DNA of 64,000 bases, from positions 16,592,940 to 16,656,939 of the forward strand of contig NC_080676.1 in assembly GCF_030445035.2 (NCBI RefSeq), written 5' to 3'. How positions within the stretch are numbered: the first letter of the stretch is position 1; each line of letters begins with the position of its first letter. Shown here piece after piece: positions 38,001 through 48,789 of this stretch. The position numbers were made by a program, and so were the translations under genes. Under the pieces are notes generated by a model. That model was not told where the DNA came from. It searched no databases and saw only the letters and a list, made by a program, of their open reading frames with translations. Source of the DNA: Dasypus novemcinctus. Lineage: Eukaryota > Chordata > Mammalia > Cingulata > Dasypodidae.

Positions 38001-38760
38001 CTCCAACCCGTAGGGTTTACTTTGCATCAATAATCATCTGGCAAGAACCAATGGCTGGGTTTTTGCAAAGCGTCCATTTAAGGCAAGAGTTTTTTCCCCT
38101 GGTAAACCCGAGGGTCGCAGCTGCGCGCGTCCGCAAGCAAGTAGTTTGCAAGTGCAAAATTCACTCCTGCGAGCCAGGCGAACCGCAGGCTTGGCTGAGG
38201 AACGGCGCGGCGCTCGCCTGCGGCGACAGGGCCCGCGACTTGTTGCCTCTGTGGCCTCAGCGCAGCTCCCCAAAGCCCGGCCACTCAGGTCTCGCGCGCC
38301 TCTGGGACTGTGATGACAGGACCCGGGAAGAAAGCGCCTCCCCATAAAACACCCGCAAAACCAGAGCAAAGTCTTGGGAGGCAGCCATCCTGGGAGGGAG
38401 CCTGAGATCATTTCTCGTCCCTAAATCCGCAGGAAAACTCTATGCAAAGTGCATTTTCACTGAGTTCCCGAACCAAAAAGTAAACAAGAAAACGTAACTT
38501 ACCCCGACCTGCCACAATACTACATTTTGAGCGTCCTTTTAACATTTTGAGTCTTCCTTTAGAGCTGCAGCCTTTTTTTTTTTCCTCTTGCCAGAGATCA
38601 ACTTTCAAACTAACTGCCGTTCCAAGAAAACAAAAAACAAAAAAACTTTTTTTAAAACCCTTCTCATATCTTACTCAACTAAAAACTGCCTCAAATACTG
38701 CTTCTTTCTTTCTTTACCACAATTCTGTAAGCACGACCTGGGCCGCTTCACAAGGCGTAA

Positions 38761-38806
38761 AGTTTGTGTGCGCGAGTGTGTGTGTGAGTGTGTGTGTGCG
38801 GGTGTG
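38761..38806 (+). repeat. (GT)n microsatellite
   Basis: GTGTGCGCGAGTGTGTGTGT continuing with GAGTGTGTGTGTGCGGG. Confidence 0.9.
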
Positions 38807-39288
38807 GAGAGTTAGTTGCTTTTAAAAAGACATCGTTGCCATTCAGAGTCATAAAAGTGTGGCCCCCATCTTTGGGTGTGGGGTTTTTACATGCACCTCT
38901 CATTTCAGTTAACTTTTTTTCGAGCTGAGAAAAGCTGCTAGCTTACTTTCGGGAGACTTTGCTCGTTATTCATCTGCTTAGTCGCCTCAGAGGCACAAAA
39001 GCGGGTCCGCGGCGTTATGAAAAATGGCCTGGGAGCAGAGAATACCGCAGTGGTCGACGTATTATTTTAGCCTTCTTAAAAAAAAAAAACTCATGGCAAG
39101 TTTGCTTTTGATGAATTCAATAAAAGCGAAGCTGCAACGGAAGAGATTTTCAGCGAAAATCATACAGCATGGGGCAGAGCTTAAAACAGCCAGATGGCCC
39201 AAGGTAGAGGGAACCCCTTGTTTCAAAACCCAGATCTAGAATTCTGTCGGCTGAGCCTCTTAGCTTATTTAATCCCGCAGATATCTCA

Positions 39289-39304
39289 CCCCCCCCCCCC
39301 CCCC
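39289..39304 (+). repeat. Poly(C)16
   Basis: Sixteen consecutive C. Confidence 0.95.
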
Positions 39305-40434
39305 ACGCAATTGATTTCCCTGCTCTTTTTTTCCACCTCCCTTTTGCATTCCCACTCCGCCCGCATCTCAGAAGTGACTACCGAGACACTGTCTTGGGAC
39401 TTGCAGAAGTCACTTTTCAAGTTTCCCTTTTATATCAGAGTTAAACTTTGCAGCACGCGAGGCCCAGAGCGCAGTTGACTCGGGAGCATGTAGGCGCGCT
39501 CATGGTGAGACTCCTTTGGGTTCTAGGTTCAAATGTCGCGGCCTTTGAGGGCCAAAGATTTTGAATATAAATAGAAATATATTCATATACTCCCCTCCCC
39601 ACACCCCCCAAAAAAGCCACGGAAAATCAAAGAATATGGCTCACCGCTCAACTTTGTACCCTCCAGGATCCCACTTGCGACCCCAACGCGCAGAGCTTAG
39701 TGTTCTTGGTCATTTATCCGGACCCCCATAACATTCTTAGGGGTCGGAGAAGCACAGGCCGGGGTGACCTCAGCGGTTCAGTCGAGATTTGGAAAGATGC
39801 ATGTGTGAAATTAATATACATCTCAGTTCTTGGGGTCAGATGCTGGCCAAGCAAGCAAGAAAATCGAAGGGGTGTGGGGGTGGGAGCGGGGTGGTAATAA
39901 AAGGGGTGCCTGGACTTAGACCCTGGGGTCCTTCTTCTCCAGTTGGGGAGCGGAGCCCGAAGCCACCCAGGGTCCCCACCCACGGCACCAGCCCTGACAG
40001 GATTTAGTCGGGCCGGTAGGTTTAGCCGCCATCTCCGGGAAGGCCTCCGGATGTTCCCCGCCACCCCCAACCCCCACCCCAGCCTAACTGCAGTTCTGGA
40101 AGCTGAGGAACTCGGGGCGGTGAGAGGCGAGTTTCCAGAAGGATTTGGCAATTGGGGCCAGGCCGGCCCGAGCCGGAGCCCGGCAGACGCGCCCCCCTCC
40201 CCCGCCAAAGTTGAAGAGGGTTTGGGGAATGGGTTTGGGGGCAGGTAGCAGAGAAATCCGGGAGAAGGAGAGTTAGCCCTGAGGTTAGCGCTACTGCGAG
40301 CCCGTGGATGAAAAAGGGGAAGCAATAGCTGAACTGGATTTCCTGTGCCCCGAAGCCCCAGCCTTCCCCCAGCGGAGAGTCAACCCACAGAGGTCCAACA
40401 GTGGACGCTTTGGCCTCGCTCTGTTCCAAGTACC

Positions 40435-40545
40435 CACCCGGGCCACCTTCTCACTGAGTGACCCCCCACAAAGTCCTTTAGCCAACCCCGCCCTCAGTTT
40501 TGTCATCTGTAAAATGGGTATAAAAGGAGGGTCCGTTTCATAGTG
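40435..40545 (-). repeat. MIR SINE, antisense
   Basis: CCCTCAGTTTTGTCATCTGT followed by AAAATGGGTATAAAAGG is the reverse of the MIR core. GAGTGACCCC upstream fits the reversed 3' side. Confidence 0.75.
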
Positions 40546-40599
40546 TTATTTTCTGTTTTCAATTAGACCGTGAGTGTAAAATGCCACAGTGAGCGCACA

Positions 40600-41420
40600 A
40601 TCACAGTGGCCGTGTTGTGGGTGCGGCTGTCAGCGGTGTGTTGGTTGTGGGTTCCCACGGAGGCTGGGCAGCGCCCCTGCAAAGCTCGCGACGAGCCGTG
40701 CCCTAGATTCACGACCTCTGTTTCTCGGCTGCGGAGATCCAACAGAGAGACCTCGGCAGTCAGATGGAGCCCCCCGCAGTGAGAAGTGCGGGGGCCGGCG
40801 GAAGGCAGCCCCCGCCCGAGTCCCACCCGGCCCGCGTGGCTGCCTGCGCGACGCCCGCCTTGCCCCGTCGGCGCTGCAGGCACCTCCGCTACCGCCCGGG
40901 TTACACCCTGTCCTGCCCCTCCTGGGTGCCCAGGCCCTGGAAGAAGTCCCCGAAGTTGATTGCCAGAAGCTCTTTTGTAATAAACGAGGCGCTCGCTTTA
41001 TCTACGTTTTGGAAGCGAAGGAAAAGCAATCCCGGGTGAGGCATCACAGGAAGGCGCCCGGGCGGCCACGAGGGCCCGGCCCGCGCACCCCGGGAGCTGG
41101 AGGTTCACACCTCGCTTCTTCCCGCGCTCCTGCTTCCCGCAGGGGATGCCGGGAGGACTCCCCCTGCGGTTCCCAGGCTGACTCGAGGCTTTGCCCCTAA
41201 ACAGGCGTCCCAGCCGCCAGCTGCCCCGGAGCCCTCAGGGAAGCAGGCGCCACCGCAGAGCGGACCCCACCGCAGGCTTTCGAACTCCGCTGCCAAAACC
41301 AAAGCCCCCTTTTATAGGACAAAACGAGCTACAAACCCACGAGAGTGTGGAGCCCGGCCACATCACCCAGCGTTTAGTGAGACACACGTGCGGAGCGGAT
41401 TAACCGCCGCTCGAAATCCC
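40600..41420. other. CpG-rich patch, island-like
   Basis: GC- and CpG-rich (CCCGGCCCGCGTGGCTGCC, GGCGCCCGGGCGGCCACG). Open frames of up to 203 codons on both strands reflect composition. No gene can be supported. Confidence 0.4.
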
Positions 41421-41929
41421 GCACCTGTTTGTGACGTTTGACTCCCAGAAAAGTTGATCCCCGGCCTCCACCAGGTCTGGGGAGACAGGACCTGACATCC
41501 TGTCACTGTTTTTTGCCGACCTCGGCCCCCACAACGACTCCCAGGGCACCCCACGCCCCAGACTCAAAATGGGGAGCTGCCTGGCACCCAAGTTAGAAGA
41601 GGACCATGTCCCCTGCGTGCTCAAGAGAAGGGGTTACCAAAAGGCCAGCCTCGTCCCCGGCCCTTGGACACTCGCACCTGCCTGGGAACCTGAGTCAAGG
41701 GCTGGCACAGGGCGCACGTAACCCCTCCATCCTGCCGCTCTCTGTGTATTCCCTGAAATATTAACAACCTGAAGAACGAGGGGAGGAAGCGGAATTGCCG
41801 GGTAGAAGTTTGCGTCCTTGCAGTTTGTAAAGGAGGGAGGGGGGGATCGATTGGGTTAAATCCGACGGTTTCCATAGTTTGAGCTCCGTAATTCAAGCAC
41901 AGAAAAGTAAACCGTTGGGAAGGAGCGGT

Positions 41930-42060
41930 AGAACGGATTTAAACAGCCCAACAGACCCCGACCTTCTGGGCCGATGATTCCTTATGATTAATGGGCTTTG
42001 CTTTGCGCCTTACAATTTTAATTAAACTATCAGGGAGGGACTTTGCTCATTTCCAAACGT
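41930..42060. promoter_or_regulatory. Candidate conserved noncoding element
   Basis: CCTTATGATTAATGGGC, then TTTGCGCC, then TTTTAATTAAACTATCAGG. Several homeodomain-type TAAT cores lie in unique sequence just after the CpG-rich zone. Confidence 0.35.
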
Positions 42061-42299
42061 GACCAACTCTGACTTGATGAATTGTGCACTGTCCAAAGCA
42101 CTCGCGTCGCTTCAGCTTTTGCAGCACTCTATTCCGACAACTCCCTTGGGCCCCAAAAGTTTGCTGCCCATCCGTCCCACCTTCCTCACTACCCAATCCT
42201 CCGTTGTCTTACTTGTTTGTGGCTTTTCTGACTCGGGCAAGTATCCATCGAAAGGAATTTAGGCGCTGGTGGATGATGTTCCCGCCCGAGGTGGGGCGC

Positions 42300-42690
42300 T
42301 CGCATTAATTGTCCCAATAAATTGAGATATAGTGTGCATAATTCAAGAAGCAATATGGCTAGGGTCCACGTGTATGACTTAATTAAGCTATTTGCAGCCT
42401 GATGCTGCAAGTCAACGGGTGTGCAAGTGGATTAACAATCGCCCGCTCCCTTATCCTCAGGATGGCGCATAATTACTTTACTAGCGGTACATATCAATTT
42501 TTGATGATTGCAGAAACCATGCTTGCTTCACCAAGAAGTCGCTTAATAACTCTCCATTGTGTATTTTTAAAAAGTAGTGTTTGAAATATTTTGAAGCCGC
42601 TCCCAATATTTTTATAGGTCCTGCGTGGCCTTTAATGTGCCACTGTTTTCTTCCTGATGTATACTGTATAAAAGGGCAAAGGCTAAACCG
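42300..42690. promoter_or_regulatory. Candidate conserved developmental enhancer
   Basis: About 390 bp of unique, AT-rich sequence with packed motifs: CACGTG E-box near 42.37 kb, GACTTAATTAAG at 42376-42387, a 7-bp hairpin at 42392-42410, GTGGATTAACAATCGCC, CATAATTACTTTAC and TTTTTGATGATTGC. It has the look of an ultraconserved-type element, which I could not test. Confidence 0.42.
42392..42410. repeat. Short hairpin TTGCAGC / GCTGCAA
   Basis: Perfect 7-bp arms around CTGAT, inside the enhancer-like block. Too short to suggest a microRNA precursor. Confidence 0.8.
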
Positions 42691-42878
42691 CACATCGGTG
42701 CTCTGAGAGGGGATTGGAGTGCCCCCTCCCCAGCCTCCACCCCCTCACACCTCGCCCTTGTGCTGGAAGCCGGTTGGCAGAAGAGGACATAATGGATAAT
42801 GGACTGGTACAAAGTCTTACAATAGGATAGTTCCCTGTAAAATTGTCTTTCTCTCTCTCTGGCCCCACTCTCATCTCT

Positions 42879-42896
42879 CACACACACACACACATG
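42879..42896 (+). repeat. (CA)n microsatellite
   Basis: CACACACACACACACA, followed by CGCACGCGCACAC. Confidence 0.9.
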
Positions 42897-42982
42897 CGCA
42901 CGCGCACACTACGCACTCAAGCATACATCTCTCTCCTCTTAATAATTGAGGGGACTATGAACAACCACTCCTTCCAGCAACA

Positions 42983-42994
42983 CCCCCCCCCCCC
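42983..42994 (+). repeat. Poly(C)12
   Basis: Twelve consecutive C. Confidence 0.95.
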
Positions 42995-43059
42995 ATCTCC
43001 ACCAAAGACATGATGCACAGAACGGATGCAGATCCCTAGTGAGCGAGACTAAGGACTGG

Positions 43060-43400
43060 AAGGCGTCTGGTGGCCCGGCGGGGTAGTGTGTACCAACATG
43101 GGATGATGAAATTTGCAAGCGAGCTAATAAAATTACCCAACCTGGTGACAGCGACATTGACATTCCGACTTCCTAGGGTCCTCGCTTTTTATTGGGAGTA
43201 AGATGGCACCAAAGCCCCTGTCCAGTTTCGCCGTGCTTGGGGATGGGTGATGATGGCGTGCATTTGTTCCATGTGATTTACTATTCGAATCTTAAGGCTG
43301 ATCTTTTGACCTCTCTGGATTGAACTAAATTCATCACCTATAATTTTATTAAAAAGCCCAGTGACCATCAATCATTGTGAGTACATGGGGAGCCAACATT
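43060..43400. promoter_or_regulatory. Candidate conserved element with PBX/HOX-type site
   Basis: Unique sequence with CTAATAAAATTACCC, CATGTGATTTACTATTCG, TATAATTTTATTAAAAAGCC and ATCAATCA at 43367-43374. The last reads TGATTGAT on the minus strand, the PBX-HOX consensus. Confidence 0.35.
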
Positions 43401-43521
43401 TTCCAGGGAAATGTGTCAACTTCACAGACACATGGCACTTCTGCTATCCCTTCCCTGTCCTGGACTGAAGAGGCACTTGCCCCAGCTTCCCTCTGAGGAG
43501 CCTGGATAAATTCAGTACCGT

Positions 43522-43539
43522 GGGGGGGGGGGGGGGGGG
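43522..43539 (+). repeat. Poly(G)18
   Basis: Eighteen consecutive G, followed by ACAGGGGGAGC. Confidence 0.95.
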
Positions 43540-43939
43540 ACAGGGGGAGCATTTGGGAAGAGGGATTCTCTGATTTCCCAGGAGCAGAGCTGGGTGAGAT
43601 GGAATTAATCCCCTGGTTTTAGGCCAAGTTCTATGTGAGCCCCCTGACTTTAGACTCAAGAAGTGCTTTGGTGAACTGTATGTCCAGACACAACCCAAAT
43701 AGTGGGCTCACGCACTCCGGGTCCTGATGCTCTCGATCATTTTGTAATTACACATTTTCATGGCCCTCAGATCTGTCCGTGTAAGCACATTATTGCCTGC
43801 TAGTGAAATAAATATAACAGCAGTCTCATTTTTTAAAAATTTAAGGGTAAAAATTTCCAGTGGCTTTTGAAACCCAATTCGACATTAGTTCATACAAACT
43901 GAGGATGCAGAGTCCCTGTTTTGAAGAATTCCTAGTCGA

Positions 43940-44520
43940 AGTCGATTTGTTCTCATACCTGAAGCAGGTGATGTTTCTGCAGAGACATCTGAATGACAGC
44001 GGGAGCGAAGGACAAATCTAATAAAGCCTAATAAAGCGTGAGAGTTGAAATGTCATTAAACTTACAAAGATGAGACTCAAAATCACCAAAAAGGTAAATG
44101 TCTTCATTAGTCGGATCTCTGAAGACTGTCGAACATTTCATTAATTTATAATTTATGATTGTTTGACAAATATTGAAAAGTATGTAAATATGAGCGGGAT
44201 AATGTCTTTTCTGCGGGAGATGAGGAAATGACCCAAACTGTACGTGCCTGCAAGATTACACACAGGACCCAGCTCTCTGTTATCAAACTGTGCCGCCCCT
44301 TTAGCCAACATATTGTGCAAGTGACAAGTGAAATAGTGCAGATAAACCAATGGTTTAAAACGTAATAAAGACAACAGCCATTTGCATTTTTTACATTTTA
44401 TTACAAAGGTAATTTACTATGACACATTTCTGAATGTAATTTATGAAATCATGTTAAAGCAATTGCATCGTTTATACAGTCCTCAGAGCCACGACATTCA
44501 GATAAATAGTAATATTATAG
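43940..44520. promoter_or_regulatory. Candidate long AT-rich conserved element
   Basis: About 580 bp of repeat-free sequence full of TAAT/ATTA cores: ATTTCATTAATTTATAATTT, AGTATGTAAATATGAGC, AAGGTAATTTACTATGAC and GTAATTTATGAAATCATG. It has no coding frame of note. Confidence 0.38.
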
Positions 44521-44529
44521 ATCTTTAGA

Positions 44530-45400
44530 GATTTTCACTATTGAAACCTCTCATAAAGAAAATCCTTTATTTCAAAAAATGGGTTGATCAGGAGAAAATC
44601 AGGGCATTGAAATTTAAAGTGAGGAGTAAAATGTTGAAGAACAAAAGAGAAAAAATAAGTAGAATGCCTTACTAGAGTCGCAAAATCAGATCTTCATGAT
44701 AACAATTTGCTTATTTCGTGGGGTTTATTTTCAACAGTTTCTTTTCCTCCCTGAAGTCAATATTAGATAAAAAAAGTACTAAAGGCATCTTAGGAGAGGG
44801 ATACAAAAGGAAGGTATGTCTTTTTTCTGAAACCTCTGGGGTCTAAGGACCCTGACAGATTCTCAAAGGAAAAGAGATATCCATTCCCTGGTGGTGATTA
44901 CTGTCTGAGCCAACCCTTCAAGCAGATTTTCTACACCAACCTGCCATAAGTTATCAAAATGGGAGGACATTTTGCATACTAGCGCATAAAATAAAAATAG
45001 AATTGTTTCATTTCCTCTTCCCACCCTTCAAATCCTAAGATATTAATTTTTGAATGACACCATGATCTATTTTTAGATGGTTTAGCTCCAACCTCCAACT
45101 CTTCTTACCAACTTTATTTTGGAAGGGGAGAACCTTCCTTCTGTCAATGCTTTACAAAAACTTTCACTTTAAAAGCCCATCAGGAAGTAGACCTGAAATG
45201 GACCCTTTTTCTACGTGGGGATGGCTGGGGGACACACCCTGGTTTTATTCCACGCCCTTGAGACTATCTGCAGGGCCTGCTGTACATTTGTCTGAAATAT
45301 TCCTCAGGGACAGTTACCTACTATGACAGAGTCACAGCCACAACCCAGCCCTCAGTCTTATCAAATCTCTTCAGACTACGAAAACAGGCACTTGACCCAA
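44530..45400. other. Intergenic DNA, no feature recognised
   Basis: Mixed composition with no repeat, gene or regulatory pattern I can name. Confidence 0.6.
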
Positions 45401-45419
45401 TTTACATTCGAGTTACGGG

Positions 45420-46280
45420 ATATCAGGATGATGCGATAGTTGGCGCTCGCATCTTCCCCAAAGTTTCCCCGTCTTCCCCCGTGGGGACACCCACACCCGC
45501 ACGTGAACGCAGAGGCGCCTGAGCCCTTGAAGCACGCCCACGGGGCCCCGTTCAGCGGCCAAAGGTGCGCCACGGCCGTGTCAGACTGGCCAGCTCTTTC
45601 TTGAAAGCAGGGGGCAGGTGAATTCAGGATCCACCAAACCCGCACCCTCAAAGGCCCTCTCAACAGACTTCCGCTGTACCAGCCCCCTGCTCTTCTGGCG
45701 CCCACACTGGTCACCCAGCTGATGCTCCTACCACCTTCAGGCAAAGCCAGCGCCCTTCCCCAGGACGTGGCAGGTCAGCTTTGCTGCCCAGCGGCTCCCG
45801 GGCTTCAGCCCCGCGACCCGACCACTGACCCCTTCCTCGCCTCTCAGCTGCGTAGGCGCCCCTCTACCCTGCAGGAGAGCAGAGTCTCACATTATCGCCA
45901 GGACTCCCCCTCCCTCCCCGCCCCCCGCCCCCCACATCCCTAGCCCAGCAACGTCTGAGCACCCCTGGACCTCCAGGGTCCCCGCGTCTCCCCCTTTGCC
46001 TCCAGAGCTGGACTGGGCGAGGGGGAGGCTGGGGTTAGTTTTAACCAGGGTTAAGTCAGTCCTCCGTTCCCGCCTTTGTCTCTTTCGCAATGTTTAGAGG
46101 CTGCATATGCTTTTGTGTTGCAAACAGCAAGCAGGGTCCCCAGGAGTCCCTGACCCCGAGCCTTGGCTGGAGCGCCGTTTCCCGGGACGACTGAGACTGG
46201 GCCGGCCTGCGCCGAGGTCTTGCGCAAGCACGCTGCCACGCAGACCCGAGCCAGGGCACGCTCGCAGATCCCCGCGCACT
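45420..46280. other. GC-rich patch, partly CpG-rich
   Basis: GC-rich with moderate CpG (GGCGCCTGAGCCC, GCGCCGAGGTCTTGCGC). Opposite-strand open frames of 120-150 codons do not resemble known proteins. Confidence 0.4.
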
Positions 46281-46384
46281 GCCAAGGAAAAGTTCCTTCT
46301 TTCGTTCAAAAAAAAAAAAAAAGAGAATAGATTTAAGAATGAATTTCACTGATGGTGATCTACCTGAGTTGTGCACTAGAAGAA

Positions 46385-46426
46385 GGGGGGGGGGGACGTA
46401 AAGGGGGATGCAGTGAAGGGGGGGGG
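46385..46426 (+). repeat. Paired poly(G) runs (G11 and G9)
   Basis: G11 at 46385-46395, a GGGGG in between and G9 at 46418-46426. Four or more G-runs within 42 bp make a strong intramolecular G-quadruplex candidate. Confidence 0.9.
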
Positions 46427-46429
46427 TAC

Positions 46430-47060
46430 CTGCTGATGTGTCAGCTCTAATGGACAAACAACCGTCTAATAACAAATGAAACAATGAAATGGCTGCATTG
46501 TTTCCTAGGCAGCTCAAGGTGCAGGATCCCGTTTATCTCTGCAGGGCCACGTTTGATGACTTACAGGATATGCAAAAACAAACTTTCCGCAGTGCTTTTT
46601 TTCCCTTTTCTTTCTCTGCTTGTCAAGCTTTTCTTTCAAAAAAAGTAGAAGATTTTAGAAAGAAGGCACAGGCGAGGAAGAAGAAGAAGAAAAAAAGAAC
46701 CTACACCATTGTCACCAACCAAGAAATGATAAACAGCTTCGCAAAGCTAATCGCTGGAGGGCGCGTTTACCAATTCATAATCATTTATTCTTGGTGATGT
46801 ATGGCTCTTACTCTTAAATCTGAAAAGCTTCTATTTGAAGGTGTAAATAGCTTTTTTTCTTTCCTGCAGTAAACCTTCCTGCATTAGCAGTGATTGATCT
46901 CATGTACAATTCGTCCCAGAGTGCTATTTTACAGGGGGAACACTAGCTTTTGGAGATTAACTGGGGAGTCTGTTACATATTAATGAAGCCGGGAGATATA
47001 CTAACGTTTTGGTAATTTAGTTATTTGTGTCTATAGCTATCGTCGTTATTTTCTTTTAGA
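46430..47060. promoter_or_regulatory. Candidate conserved element cluster
   Basis: Contains AATGAAACAATGAAATGGC and CATTGTTTCC (SOX-like ACAAT), TGATTGAT at 46891-46898 (PBX-HOX consensus), and TTGGTAATTTAGTTATTTG. A purine/A-rich stretch interrupts it at 46.67-46.70 kb. Confidence 0.33.
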
Positions 47061-47449
47061 CCCCTGCGGTTGTTATCCATCGAATTAAAAAGTGGCCCTT
47101 GGAATTATTTTTTTCCCCACTGGCAACTAAACACCATTTAATGTGAAAAACAAATGTTGACTTCTCTCTTGAAGGAAGTGTGTTTCTTGGCAAGACATCA
47201 AAGTGTTTTAAACTGTATTAGTGGATTATGTTAGTTTTCTTGCACGCAGCCTGTGCTAAAGTAATAACTAACAGGGGCAAAAAGAAAAAAAAAAGTCCTG
47301 GTCCTCCCCATCCTAGGAAAAAAATATTTGCTCTTCTAGGAGAAGGAGAGAAAGTTAAAACTCTAAGAAAACAACGTTCTTGACCAGAGGTCACCAAAAA
47401 CATTTGGAAACCCTAACTAAATCAGCGCTAGTCTTGGGGATGGGCGAGG

Positions 47450-47640
47450 AGGAGGAGAGATTGCTCATTGATTTGCAACCTGATAATTAATATCCCACCA
47501 AATGAGACATCAACGTCATTAATGCCTGTGTGCTCCGGAGAGTGACCGAGTGAATTCCAATCCCCAATGAAAGCCACATCCGGCAAAGAAGTGCTTCCAG
47601 GGCCGGCATAAAATGGGACTAATCCTCTGTTTTCTTGAAG
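47450..47640. promoter_or_regulatory. Candidate conserved noncoding element
   Basis: CATTGATTTGCAACCTGATA followed by ATTAATATCCC and AACGTCATTAATGCC: closely spaced homeodomain-type sites in unique sequence beside a GC-rich patch. Confidence 0.35.
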
Positions 47641-48079
47641 GAATCGTATCGAGTAGAGGTTTTTCTAAAATGTTCTCTGGCTTCTCCCAAGCTCCTCGGC
47701 GCAGAGAACTGGGTGCGGGGGGAGCCGTGTGCGGGTAGAAGGCCCCTGGGGATACCCCTCAACTCCCCAGGTTCTGTGAAGGATGCGGGGCCACAACCAG
47801 TCGTGGGAGGAGGGCGAGGAGGGGTGGGGGACGGCTGCGGTCAGAGTGCGCCCCGCCCCGGGCGTGTGGAGCGCTCCTCGCCCCCACTTGTCCCCCATTT
47901 CCACTTTCACCAAGACCGGGAACTGCCTACTGACTTCGGAAGAGCCCGAAACTCGTATCACATCCCTGAAAGAAACATGGGTCCTTAGTCCCAAACATAA
48001 ATCTTAGCCCTATCACCCTTGTGACCCCGAACGCCGACCTGCCCATCCCCCATTCCAACACACACACCACCAAACGACG

Positions 48080-48097
48080 CCCCCCCCCCCCCCCCCC
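48080..48097 (+). repeat. Poly(C)18
   Basis: Eighteen consecutive C in a generally C-rich stretch. Confidence 0.95.
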
Positions 48098-48369
48098 ACG
48101 GCCTCGGTCACCACCATCCTCCCGGAAACCCGGAGGTCTGGACGATTGGGGGCCCTGCAGCCCAATCAATGTTCAAGGGCAGCTTCGAGAAGCAGCAATC
48201 TTTCCGCAGCCGCAGAATGCTGAAGCCTGATGGCGCCAGTTGGCGGTGCCGCGCCCCTTTTGTTTTCGGGGGGCGATTTATGTTCTTTATAAAAATGTGG
48301 TTTGGAAAAATAGAAAGGGCCTTGAAAACGTTGTTACAATGAAAAAGGGACAAATTAGAAGACATTTTC

Positions 48370-48620
48370 CGTGATCAAAGGCGGGAGGGAGTGCGCGCAT
48401 GGGCATTCACAAAGCTTGACTTATTCACTCCCCTCCTTTGCAAGCCGGGGCAACAAGCGTGTCCCCCATTGACAAGGCGCCCTATTCAGACTGCAGGTGC
48501 GAAGTGGGCCGGCGCGCCCGGCCACATTATGTCAAGGTTGTTGGAGATTAGTGTTCGGCCTTAATAACTAAAGCGCTTGATTTACATTGGAAAAAAGCCC
48601 CCTCAGCCGTGAAAACAAAA
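48370..48620. promoter_or_regulatory. Candidate conserved noncoding element
   Basis: CAAAGCTTGACTTATTCACT, CATTGACAAGGCGCC, CACATTATGTCAAGGTTG, then GGCCTTAATAACTAAAGCGC and TTGATTTACATTGG. Mixed AT/GC unique sequence of enhancer type. Confidence 0.35.
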
Positions 48621-48789
48621 TCGTTGAACGCGTGATCATTGCGCGGACGGCTGATATCCTAATACGCTCATTGTTCTCGGCCCAGCCCAGGCGCGTCCAG
48701 GCCTCCCCAGGAAGGGCAAGGCCTGGGCTGCTGGCCGTGGGTCAGGTCCCTCATCACGCCCCCCCGTCCGGATCCCGGACTAGGTGAGG

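Noticed and set aside
39714..41200. Open frames up to 203 codons on both strands
   Set aside because: GC-rich composition, opposite-strand overlap, no domain, no splice context.
42392..42410. Hairpin as a microRNA precursor
   Set aside because: The stem is only 7 bp and does not extend into a 60-80 nt fold.
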